DNA from: Theobroma cacao
Taxonomy: Eukaryota > Streptophyta > Magnoliopsida > Malvales > Malvaceae
Length of the DNA stretch: 64,000 bases
Assembly: GCF_000208745.1 (NCBI RefSeq)
Contig: NC_030858.1
Span: 3,777,249 to 3,841,248 of the forward strand
Direction of reading: 5' to 3'
Shown: positions 46,661 to 57,725 of the stretch, in pieces
Layout of the letters: the number at the start of each line of letters is the position of its first letter
Numbering within the stretch: position 1 is the stretch's first letter
The notes under the pieces: model-generated
Database searches by the model: none
Seen by the model: the letters and a program-made list of their open reading frames with translations, nothing else
Told to the model about the DNA's origin: nothing
Program-made: the position numbers and the translations under genes

Positions 46661-48489
46661 GATTGGTTTAGCAAAAGAACTAATCTTGGTGTCTACAATG
46701 GAGAATTTATTCTATCTGTTCTCCTTTTACAGCTAAAGTAGAGTAATAATTTTATCTGATCTCTAGAGAGTCATGTGAATAATTTTTATTTTGACTTTTG
46801 GCTAGGATTCCGTTAGTTTCACTGAGCAAGCATGTATATGAACTAATAGTTTTAATTATTTATAATATACTAGTATAACATTAGGTATGATGATGACCAA
46901 AGAAATTAACCACTTGATTCAAAAGTGACCCTTTCTATTAATGAAATGGTAAAATATAAAGATTAAAAAGGGCCATATACTAGTTTAGGCTTTGATTTAG
47001 GTCCTGATTTTATTTTGTATAGTTTTCCTCCACCAGGAGTCTCAATTATTCTATTGAACGATATATCAGAGATTGCATATCCCAAGCATTATTCATCAAT
47101 AATTTTTAAGCAATCGTTCGAAAAAAAGAAAGGTCATAAAATAAAACAACACAAATGACCGTTTACGTAATTTCCAATTATAGCATGTGTTTTCACCCCT
47201 TATTATATCAATTCAAAGTCGATTATTTCTAAAAATTTTATACTTTTAACGAGGATCCCTCAATAAACAAATTGTTTTGATAAATTCAAATTATTTAGGT
47301 AATACCATGCCAAAACCCAAAGTGGCTGACGTTGTTACGTGAAGAAGTTATTTACATTATTGCAGTCAACATGGAATTTAATAATTAATACATAATCTTT
47401 TATTTTAAAAAGTAAAGATCAAATAAAAATTGATTACTTTCAAAATTTTTATACTTTTAACAAGAAGCACTCTATAAACAAATTGCTTCAATAAATTCTC
47501 AATATGTAGGTGATGCCATGTCAAAAACCACATTTGATTCCATATTTAATACAATTTTTTTTAAAAAAAATGAATAAAAAATTGCACATTGGTAACGTCC
47601 ATTTTAAAAGTAGCAAAGACTGAAGAGTTGGGTTATGTTGTGAAACTCAATCCTACTCAAGTATGGGTAATCGATCAATCTGTTTTGGGCCTAGTTAGCC
47701 ATGTAGGTGATTTGGGTTTCTACAAGTAAATTTGTATAGTCGACTTTAGAAAAGCAGAATGGGTCTATGCAGGTTGGCTTTCTTAGCCCATTATTTGTCC
47801 TCACAACTCAGCATTAAGCCTGTTTCAGTCGGCACCATCGCAACCCATTGACTCCATCTTCATGATCCATGGACCAGGTGAGATGGTTTCAGCTGCAATC
47901 CCTGGTTAGCGTGTTCGTGTTTTCATTTCATTCCTTCTGTTTTTTCCCTCCTTGCTGTCTATCAGAAATTATTCACTGTCCATTTTCCAGAAGCATTGCA
48001 ACATGTTAATGTCTGACCATCTTGGCAGTTGACACCATGGGCTATTTATGTGCTTTTTATGTGGTTCCAAGGCCCTGTTCCATTCCACTCCAAGCAAAAC
48101 TATCAATTGAATAAGTGATCCTCTACCTCTGACTAAGCAAACCAGTCAAAGACTTTAATTGTTTCAACAGTTAAACCATGTTTGTTTTTGTAAGTCGCCA
48201 TGCTTTTTGAGGATGCATATGATTCTGGGATCTAATTGTTTGCAACTTGGGAAAATGAGTTCACTGGGGACAGAAACAGTAGCAAATTGCCATAAGAGAC
48301 CATCAAAGCAATAGAGGAAAATAATTTCACAAAATGTCAGAAAGTTTATCATCTAAATTTTGACTATTTGTGGCTAATGCTTCAAGTGTGACAAATTCAT
48401 TTTTTAAAAAAGCCGCCGGCCAACTGCAGTAAGAAAGCAACTAAATGTAACGAAGGAAAAAGGTGTTTAGACTTCAATTCACACATTAT
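46661..48489. other. Upstream flank of the J cluster
   Basis: 46680-47000 repeats the promoter-side DNA of the first J gene. 47600-48010 repeats the block at 42600-42970. The rest is AT-rich, and I see no gene. Confidence 0.5.
47600..48010. repeat. Duplicated non-coding block, copy 2
   Basis: The partner of 42600-42970. In copy 1 this block lies 3' of a J gene. Here no J gene follows to the right, so it may mark a third duplication unit whose gene was lost. Confidence 0.5.
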
Positions 48490-49872
48490 AGGGACATTTT
48501 AAAAAATAATCTTTAAAGATAATATATTTTTAAAAATAATTTTTTTTATAATTTTAATTATTTTTAATTAAGTTGAACAAAATTACTTTTAATGAAATTA
48601 TACACTATTATGTTACATGCCATGTATAAAAACATATGACAAGTCATGGTTAACGTATTACACTTATATATACAAAAATCTGTGACAAGCCATGGTTAGC
48701 ATATTACACGCTATGTACAAAAATATGTGACAAATCATGGTTAACTTATTACATGTCATGTACAAAAATATGTGACAAGTCATGTATAAAAACCTGTGAC
48801 AAGCTATGGTTAGTTTGTTACACACTATGTACAAAAACCTGTGACAAGCTATGGTTAGCATGTTACACGCTATGTACAAAAATATGTGACACGGCATATA
48901 CAAAAACCTGTGACAAACCATGATTAGCGTGTTACATGCTATGTACAAAAATATGTGATAAGCTAAGTACAAAAACCTGTGACAAGTTATGATTAATTTG
49001 TTACACGTCATGTACAAAAACTTGTGATAAGTCATGATTAGGTTGTTACATGTCATGTTGAAAAAAAATACTGCCGTTACACACCATGTAAAAAAATATG
49101 TTACACGTCATGGTTAAAAAATATTGTTACACGCCATGTTGAAAAAAAAATATTGTTGTTACACGTCATGTTGAAAAAATATTATTGTTACACGACATAT
49201 TTAAAAATATTTTGTTACACTTTAATACCTAAAATGTTGTTGTTACTTACGAACCAAAGTTTCAAATCCTCTCAATTTTTTTTGTTTTTTTGATAATTTG
49301 GCACAGATTAAAGTGTTTATAACATGTTTTCATAAATCAAAATACAAATATTTTTTATCTAAAACACCTACTTTGACTAAAAATAAAAAAAAAATTTTGA
49401 AAACTTAGATTTATAAATTTCAAAATTTTGAGTTTATTGGTATCTAGGTCTTGAATTGATTCAATTAAAAATTATTTCATACATTTGTTATTATTTCTAT
49501 CGTTTTAGTATTATCCAAAATATCTAAAAATAAATTTTCCAAACAGCCACCCACCAAAGCACGTCAAAACTATTGCTTGGTGTTTTAAAAGCGTAAGAAA
49601 GGGAAATCTGAAAACACGAGAGAAAAAAATCGAAAGAATAGCAGATGCATGCCGAACAGAGAAATCGATAAAATTTGAGAGATTGGGATGGTGAGAGAGA
49701 AATTCGAAGCACAAATGGAGAGAAATAAAGAGAAATTGTGATGAATGATTTAATTTATTTGAAATAGTTTAAAAGATATTTTCGTTAAGTCATAACTAAA
49801 TATAATTAAAAATAATTAAATTTATTTTGATAATTATTTTTAAAATATCTTTATCAAAAAATATCATTTCTC
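48490..49872. mobile_element. Non-autonomous terminal-inverted-repeat element (MULE-like)
   Basis: The left 110 bases (from about 48492) and the right 110 bases (to about 49872) are inverted matches. Both read '..aaagata..ttttaaaaataatt..' then 'tttaattatttttaatta' and an '..aaaat..cttttaa' end going inward. Long TIRs and no transposase suggest a Mutator-like non-autonomous element. The interior carries a minisatellite. No target duplication was identified with certainty (an N lies at 49882). Confidence 0.55.
48610..49200. repeat. Minisatellite, about 45-bp units with 24-bp half units
   Basis: Imperfect tandem units are built from 'gttacacgctatgtacaaaaa', '(c/t)(c/a)tgtgacaagc' and '(c/t)atggttagc'. 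Because the units are multiples of three, a minus-strand frame of 130 codons stays open and repeats 15-residue and 8-residue words (CHRFLY.). This open frame is a by-product of the repeat, not evidence for a protein. Confidence 0.85.
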
Positions 49873-49881
49873 AACATTTTT

Positions 49882-49882
49882 N
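49882..49882. other. Single ambiguous base
   Basis: One N beside the right end of the TIR element. Confidence 0.99.
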
Positions 49883-51887
49883 TAGACATCAATATTCAGT
49901 ATATATATATATATATATAACCAAAAAATGCCTTGTCTTGTCCGGGTGAGGAAACGAATAAAAGGTCCAACTGCCCCTGTTTCTCATTACCTAAGCCCAC
50001 AGATTACACCCTTTCAAGGACAGGAAAAGCATATTTGATTATAAGTTTCTTCTTATCATTACGAAATGCCAATGATCATGAGAGCGGAATGATACTCTTT
50101 CACTCTTTTCTATCCTAGTTTGCAGTTGCAAAGAGGGTTTCAGATTAAAAATGCAAGTGAAAGAAGAAACTCTTATCCTTTTTACCCCTGAATCTTTGAC
50201 CACACATAAAACCCATTTTCATTCATCATTTTATTATGGGAATTATAATTATAATACAAAACGACCTGATCAAAAAATGGCTCCCTTCTTGGGGAAGCAG
50301 TGGTCAAGTAAATGCTAAGAAAATCATGATTGAATAATCTTTTGGACCACTCACCTAATTTTTTCTGATTTCTCTCCCCCCCTCCCTCGGCTGCTGCAAT
50401 GCAATACCTGTAAACGTGGGATCCCACCAGAAAGGAACACTTGACTCTTCTGTGTGATTGAAGAGTAGGGAAACAAGCAAAGCAAACGCGTGATAATATA
50501 TAAATATATGTGTGTGAAATATTGAAATCACAAACCGAAAAATTTGAAAGAGAATTGAACGAGTCAAATTATAAACCTACCCTACCATTCTTCAACATGG
50601 CATGTGATGCCAAAACAAGGTATAAATAGTGTACTTGTCCACCACCACCACCTGGGTTGCCCTTTTTCTCTCTCTCTGTCTCTCTCTTCAGTCGTGATGA
50701 TATTAAATACTGAATAAATATACTATAAATATTTGTATAATGTAGAGTGAGTAGTCGTGAACAACGTGAAGAATTTTGGAGTCTACTTTTGAATATTTAT
50801 AGTTAAAATTCGGGGGTTCACAAGGGAGGTACACAATCTTGAAAGCTACTATAATCTTTTTCTCTGCTTGCCTTCTGTATGTGGACTAGATACAACTAGA
50901 CCCCTTGGGTTCTTTTTTTTTTTAATTTTTTTAATTATTTAGTGTCATTTGCGTGTTCAAAGTCTCTTCAATACGCGTGTTTGTTGAGATTTTTAAATGG
51001 AAGATACTCTTGTTTGAGGAAAAGAAAAGGAAAATTTGCACATCACAGGTATTGCATGGCCATGGGTTTGACATGGTAAAAGCTTCTTTCAAAGTTGTAT
51101 AATGTCAAGAATTCACTAATTCAAGTAAACATAAATCAACGAGGAACAGTTTCTCCGACCGACCAACCGTGGAGACAGGTTTCTAATCGGATTATCTCAG
51201 AGTCTTTTAGCTGAATGATTGCTTAGCTGGTAGAATTGGAAAGTTTGCAATGTCATTTGGGTTTGTCTGAAAACAGATGAGTCTTTTTTCAGAATAGCTT
51301 TCAATCAAACAACAGAAACCCAGAGTGGATGCATATGATAATACACAGAGCAGGATCCATAAAGCAGCATGATTATGGTAATAAAGTAGTGATGATAAGA
51401 CTTTGGTTGTCATGGTGATTTGATATTGGGTTCAAGACTTGGTTAACGTCGGCTGTATCCCCAATTCCCCATTCACATTACACTAAAATTTCAGATTAAA
51501 AAACTTCTGCTGCTTATATTTCTATAGCAAGTTCATTGTTCACACCTTGCAACATTTCATAGCTCAAATTTTTAACACATTCTTTTGGTCCGAGTTATCA
51601 AATACTCGTCAGCAGCAATTGTTCATGCAAGGAAGTAACATAGCCATCATGTAACACCAAAATTTTCATTCAAAATTAACATCAACTAAAATTTTCTTAA
51701 TAAAAAATAATTACAAGAAACTAATTAATAGTGAGATTTGATTGACAGTTAGGATCTAAGAGGGCTCGTCAGAGCTGAAACTAGAAGCAGAAATAGACAG
51801 CTAAGGAAACAGCAGGCTTGAACCTGCTGAAAAAAAAAAAAGGGATAGCAGGCTTCAGAAAAGCCTCAAAAATGAATACTTGACAGA
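49883..51887. other. Intergenic; possible isolated promoter near 50.6 kb
   Basis: (TA)n is at 49899-49919. A 'tataaata' at about 50621-50628 followed by a CT-rich stretch (50665-50690) looks like a plus-strand core promoter, but no reading frame or recognisable RNA follows. 51640-51887 is probably the 3' UTR of the JAZ gene, and contains A-rich tracts. Confidence 0.35.
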
Positions 51888-54028
51888 CTACTGCGGTGAT
51901 TGAGCGGCCAAACCCAGCCAAGACATGCTGTCGCCTGGCTTGGAAGGAGATGCCCTGGAGCTACTTATCTGATACGGTGCTCTTGTGGTGATCCTGTAAA
52001 TGATCATAAAGGATATCAACGTCAATAAATTAACTCAAAAAGTTTAGAGGACTATCTCTCTGGCCCAAAAATTTTAGACAAAGGAACATAGGCTCTAATT
52101 TTATTAACTTATTAGTCAATACAACAATTTATGGTGCCAATCCCAAAAGGGAAGACTCAATCCTATAAACCCACCAATTACAACCCCCCTTCTTTTCTCA
52201 AATTTCCTGATAAAATTGAAAGATTTTGATAAAAAATAAAAGAATAGCAGGACTGTCTCAGCCCTCCGTACATGAATCACAAGCAATCAAGCTATGGCCT
52301 ATATGTCAGGACACCAAAAAAAATTTGACTCCAATCACCTACGTCAACAGAAGTTACAATAGATTTTAAAATGTAATTTCCTATATTGATCTCTGGATGC
52401 CTACCTATCCTTTCTCTTCTCTAGGAACCGATGGAGTGAAGCTCTCCTTGCAATTGGTAGATCTGCAATAGACAAAAACTAATAAGAACCCCTATATAAA
52501 GCATGAAAACATGAAGCATGATTTCATCTTCCTATGTTCTCCGTTGAAAAAAACTAAAGTGGAATATGAGAATTACCACCAGGAATGGGTCGCTGAGCAG
52601 ATTGAATGCATTCTTGAGTTGCATTGTTTATGAAATTAGGAACCACATTTGAGGTAGGAGGAACTCCAACGACAGGTTCAACTGGACTTCTAGCAATGCT
52701 AGAAGTAAAGGAGACATTTGTCTTGGCAGGATTGGGGTTGAAGCTGTTGTTTTGGGAGCTTCCCTTGCTAGCTAAAAGCATGATTTCCTTAGCTTTGTCA
52801 GCTGGAAAATCATTGAACACAATCACTTGTCCACCATAAAAGATAGTCATCTGTGCAGTTTGAGGCTCCCCTGCGGTAGATTTGTTCATGCTGTTAACAC
52901 TAGAATCAACCCTTTTCAGACCATCATCCTTAGAAGCTGGTGATGAAAAACCAGCTTGCTGAGGGAACAAATCCATGGATCTCAAGTTCCGAGCAGCTGC
53001 AAGGTTTCGGCCACTAACATCACCTGAGTTCTCATTGACAGGAAACAAATTCATGGTAGGACGCAGGGTCTCCGGTGTCCCTACAACATATCCATAAAGA
53101 AGATGATACATTAGAGTGAAACACTGTATAAAACTACCTTTAATACTTTAAACACTTGTGTTTCAGGAACAGAAGTAGTGGCTATTTATAATGAAAATTC
53201 AATGATCCTGTCCAGTTTACTGAGATCTAAAAGCGGGTATTTTGCCAACAGAATATAAATCGAAGGGATTATCTCAACGGAATTTTGCTCCAAAAACATA
53301 TAAACACAAACTTCAAATCCCCATCCTCCCCCAAGAATTGGAACTTTTTGGATCACGCACATGGTATATTTCTTCTTTACATATCTTTTTTCTTTTTCAA
53401 AACAAATTTTCAAAGTGAGAACTTCCAGGGAGACCGAGAGAATAAAGGGCACGTTTTCTGACTGTTTGAAAAATTAAAGATTGAATATGTCAATTTGCAA
53501 ATCTGATTTTGCGGATCTGAAATTAGACAAAAAAAAAACAAATTTTGCTAAAATTACAGACAAAAAAATCATTAGTCGAGGCTTAATTTGATTAAACCGC
53601 TTCAAGCATTTGAATTTCAAAACGCTTATCCAGGTAAAAAGAGACGTAAAAGTAAAAGCGAAAGAACAAGGCATAATTGAGTTTTATTTATATAGCCAGC
53701 TTTAAATCAAGTTTCGTCTTTGAAAACTTAGACAAACATAAATATATGAAAAAACAAACCCGAAATTCTAATTCATTTATTCTTTCTCAGCTCTTCTGTG
53801 TTCCTCGTCAGCCCAAAACTCCACAAAGAAGAAAAAAAAATTAAAGACAAGCAAAGAAATAAGGAACTTACCATTAGCTTCCACGTTGCATGTCATTCCC
53901 AGAGTTAGATCTCCAAAGCTACCTTTCTCCTTCAAGTACTGACTCAACAAGCTACAAGTTTGAGTAAAGCTTGGCTTATCCGGTGACCTAGCCGATTTCT
54001 GACCCATGAATTCCGGTGAACAAGACAT
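51888..54028 (-). CDS. JAZ/TIFY10 jasmonate signalling repressor (JAZ1-like)
   Basis: Four coding exons (minus): 53872-54028, 52577-53080, 52405-52462, 51888-51993, in frame for 274 residues. The N-terminal block [16 protein letters not shown] and DLTLGM is typical of JAZ1/JAZ2 (TIFY10). The TIFY motif (T131-Y134, ending [13 protein letters not shown]) binds the NINJA adaptor and mediates dimerisation. The Jas motif (about 221-248, [17 protein letters not shown] then APYQI) is the COI1/jasmonate-isoleucine degron and MYC-binding site. An intron interrupts the Jas motif after the arginine of KRKDR. If retained, it gives an immediate TAG and a protein lacking the APYQI end. A G-box lies upstream, in line with MYC2 feedback induction. 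Confidence 0.95.
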
Positions 54029-54372
54029 ACTTTCGGAAAAACAAAATTCAACTGTTTACCCCTTTTGCTCGTTTGGGTTTTCAGAGAATGATTCGGAACC
54101 GAATACCTCAATCTTTGAACTTAGAGCTGCAATAAGGATCTGTTTGAAATTGTGACGTTTAGCTAAAAGAAGAGAAATTTTATTTTATATGAGGAGGAGG
54201 CGGAGGATGGGAAGAAGAAGAAGAAGAAGGGAGATATGGTTTTTATCTCTGAAAAGCTGAAGGGAGGTGAGTTAAAAGCACGAGGAATAAATGGGGCTTT
54301 TTTAAGCTTGATTTTTGCAGCTTCGAGAGGGTGCTTCAATATTTTATTGTCTCGATTGTTTGGTATTTCAAA

Positions 54373-54378
54373 CACGTG
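54373..54378 (-). promoter_or_regulatory. G-box upstream of the JAZ gene
   Basis: CACGTG inside AACACGTGTT, 345 bases before the JAZ start codon. MYC2-type bHLH factors bind this core in JAZ promoters. That role is known for the family, but for this site it is inferred. Confidence 0.65.
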
Positions 54379-57292
54379 TTCTTTTATTTCTTTTCTTTTC
54401 TCCTCTGTTACATTTGTGTGTATTTTTTCGTCATCGCCGGTGTCCGTGTTCCTTTTCAACATGTTGTCCGATATTTCAAGATAACTTTTAATACATGTCG
54501 TGAATTTACCTTTTTGTCCGCATACGGAAAGGGGCGTATTTGTTTGCGGCCCTAATTAACTTCTATAAAAATGAAAGGCAAAAAAATTACTTTTATTAGT
54601 TTTAAGATTTTCAATCAACTTGAATTTCATAAATTAAAAAATGTGACTTATTATTTCCATGTGGTCCCTAATTATTAATTAAATACCTAAAATCATAAGT
54701 GCTTATTAAATTTTTTAGATTAATCTTTCAATAAAATGATAATAATGTATAAATTTATATACAAAAACAAAAACAAAATACTATTATAAATATACAAATG
54801 TTTACATGAAAAGGTACCAATGTAACCCATTTTTCATGTTAAGTTTTCATTTAATACATTTACCATTTAACCATTGTCTCATGCTGGAAACATGCTTTTT
54901 TTTTATTCTAGAAGTGGTTAAGTTTTCCTTAGCCCATATTTATTGACTCAATTTCAACATTTCTGTTTTTGGACCAACACCCAAACCACCTTTGTTGTAC
55001 CATTTCTAACCCATCAGCCAAACACGGTCATAAGAAACGTGGTAAAGTCACACGAGGGTATTTCTGTAAAACCGCTCACCTCTATAAGCACCTTAATTAA
55101 AAGTTGAATAAACAATAAACTAATACCCATAGCACTCACCAAAACGGCGTTAAAGAAAACGGCGTTAGGTGTGGCTTTCCTTTTGCCTTTTTGTTCTTTA
55201 ATTAAATTTCAACAAATGCTTTCTCTTACGTACCGTCGCGCAGGTGAGAAATACGACCAAAGTGGGCGCCACAAAACAGATGCAACCACAAAAACACCGC
55301 CCTTCCCCTTCCTTCGATCCTCAGAAAAGCAAGCGGCAAGTGCACGTTCCTTCTCCCAATAACATCCCGACACGCGTAAATCCCCAGTCGATGGCAATCC
55401 CGCGTGGGGATTCTCCCTTTCCCCAATTGGAGGGTGCAACTTTGAGTGGGAAGGAGCTAGGATATTCTGCTCCTATTCCCATTTTTGTATCTCTAGTCAT
55501 TTTTCATGTGATTTTTTTTCCCTTTTCTTATCATTGTCAATTGTCATCCCACCACAAGTAAATATCTTTACAAATCTATAAGATATACGATAGACTATTG
55601 GTCGTATATTTTTTTTCTTATTTTGGATAAGGGAATATTTAATGTTTTAATAAATGAAGTTTAGTGCCGTTAATAATTAACAAAATGCATTGGGACATGC
55701 TAGCTAATCTAATTTGATCTATTAGGAGCATTTAGATTATTCAGAATTCAATTATTTTTGTCACAGAATTTAATCATTCCAAGGGTACCACTAAAGTTTA
55801 CCACAACATTAATAAATGGTATTTATCAATAATTAAATAGTGTAAAGTCGTTTTCTTTCTTTCTTGACAATTAAATGACATAAAGTTATATCATGTGACA
55901 GTAATGCTTTGATCAATAACAAATTGGTAATGACTTTATTGTGCTTAATTTTGAACTTCTTTTTTTTTTCTCATTTGGCATGTTGCTTTATAGTATATTA
56001 TTATTTTTTATTTTACGAGTGAATAAGATAAGATTATAATTTAAGTGAAGTTTCCTAATTATAAAAGTTTGTCTTTATTGTAATGTTTCTTACAAATTAA
56101 TTGTATTGTACTTTAAATTGATAATTTTGGTATTTTTTTAAAACAAAATTAAAATTGGGATGTTGTGACAAACAATTTTGAATTTCTTTTTTTTAAAAAA
56201 GGGAAGAGTCAAACTCGTGTGAGAAACGCGGAGAGATAGAGAGAGAAGGACATGGTTGGTTGTGGGTGCACATGCACTCACACCGCTTGGCAAAGCTTAA
56301 AGATACACGTGGCCGACGAGAGAACATTTTTCTCGTGAAGGTGACATGAGAATTGCCGCCTTTTTCTTCTTTCTTTTTTTTTTTTATTTTCTTTGACATT
56401 AATGGTCCCCACGTTTTTGTACAGTAATCGAGAATTATGTAAAATATATTTAATCGGAAAACAAAAAAACATAAAGAGCAAAACACGAAGAAGAAATTTT
56501 AGGGGGCGGGGGAAAGAGTCACGGGCGACTCGACTCCCGACGTCCTGTAAAAAAAGGGGTGGAGTACCGAACACGTGATTGGCGTGTCGGCTCTGGTGCT
56601 TACTGACGAAACACCCTTCTATTTGTGGAAAATTACGGCATCATACCAACAAAAATCCTTTTTGAGTTGGGCTATTAGGGGACTGCCCTCATGTTAAAAG
56701 CGTGAGCTCTCTCTCTCCAGTCTCCATTAACGTTTTAATCATCGCATCACAGCTCAGCCGGTTGAGGTAACCGGTTTTCGGTTCAACCCTTCGGTCCAAT
56801 ATGCTGACAAATATTAAATTTCCATATATTTTCAGAATAATCAGAACAAATTGAAAACGATATGATATTAATAGAAAAACATATTTAAAAGACAAATCAA
56901 ACATAAAAACTCAATATAATAGTACAATACCCTAAATTAAATCTTGGGATTGGGTTTTTAGTTAATTATTGTGAGTGCGCTTACGGGATTCATGGATTGG
57001 TCCAGAAAGGTCTAAAATTGTGGTCGATTAAATATCTATTATAAATTTTTTTTAACTCAATCAATTTTTTAATTCAAATGACTCGTTTGTTTTTTTAGCT
57101 ATTTTCAATGTTTCGACTACTCTCGAGTTGAATTGACCATCAATTTTCAATTGAATCGATCCGGCCAGTCCATTTGATTCAATTTTTAAAACATTGCTCT
57201 CCATTTACTTTCAATCTTATTTTTTTTCATTTACAAGTTGTGAATTTTATCCTTTTTTATTTTTTCAAAAACAATGCACCTCAATTATATAC
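54379..57292. other. Long intergenic region after the JAZ promoter
   Basis: Mostly AT-rich. Two GC-richer patches, 55136-55460 and 56210-56600 (with CACGTG at 56573-56578), look promoter-like, but no gene follows on either strand. Short reading frames in them overlap on both strands and show no motif. Confidence 0.45.
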
Positions 57293-57725
57293 TAAGGGTG
57301 TGTTTGATAAACTATCAAAATATTTTAAACTATTGAAAATGAAAATTTTATATAGTTAAACTTTTTTTCAATGAGTTTGGTAAGGAAAATTTTGTGATTT
57401 AATTACATTAACCTTATAATTTTTCCTTCTTCCATGGATGAACAAGCTAGGGTGGGTCTATCCTATCCTCCATGGATAGGTAACAATCTTTAAAAAGAAG
57501 AAAAAACCTGATAAATTTTCCTCTCAACTATATATTTTTTTAACTTTTGTTAACGTAGAATATTAAAAAAATCAAGAAAAAATCTATTTAGTTCTTAATT
57601 TTCAATAGAATGTCAAACGATTTTTCCAATAACAATTCAATATTTAATTTTTTCCAAAATATAAAATTCTGTACTTAAATATTCAATATTTGATTTTTTC
57701 AGTTTATCAAGTAGCACTTAAATTT
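57293..57725. mobile_element. Probable hAT-type MITE
   Basis: The left end 'aagggtgtgtttgataaact' (57294-57313) and, on the minus strand, the right end 'aagtgctacttgataaactg' (57720-57701) form an imperfect terminal inverted repeat with core TTGATAAACT. This end sequence is common in plant hAT-derived MITEs. The interior is AT-rich and non-coding. Confidence 0.55.

Noticed and set aside
48664..49056. A 130-codon minus-strand frame of repeated cysteine-containing words that resembles a repeat protein
   Set aside because: It lies entirely in a minisatellite with unit lengths divisible by three inside a transposon-like element; the open frame is a consequence of periodicity.
50620..50700. TATA box and CT-rich start suggesting a microRNA or lncRNA promoter
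   Set aside because: No mature sequence of the common conserved plant miRNAs I remember and no obvious foldback was seen downstream; kept only as a note in the intergenic entry.
55136..55561. GC-richer patch with overlapping frames on both strands, possible small gene
   Set aside because: No motif, no preferred strand and no splice structure; it may be a promoter or old exon, but nothing supports a protein.
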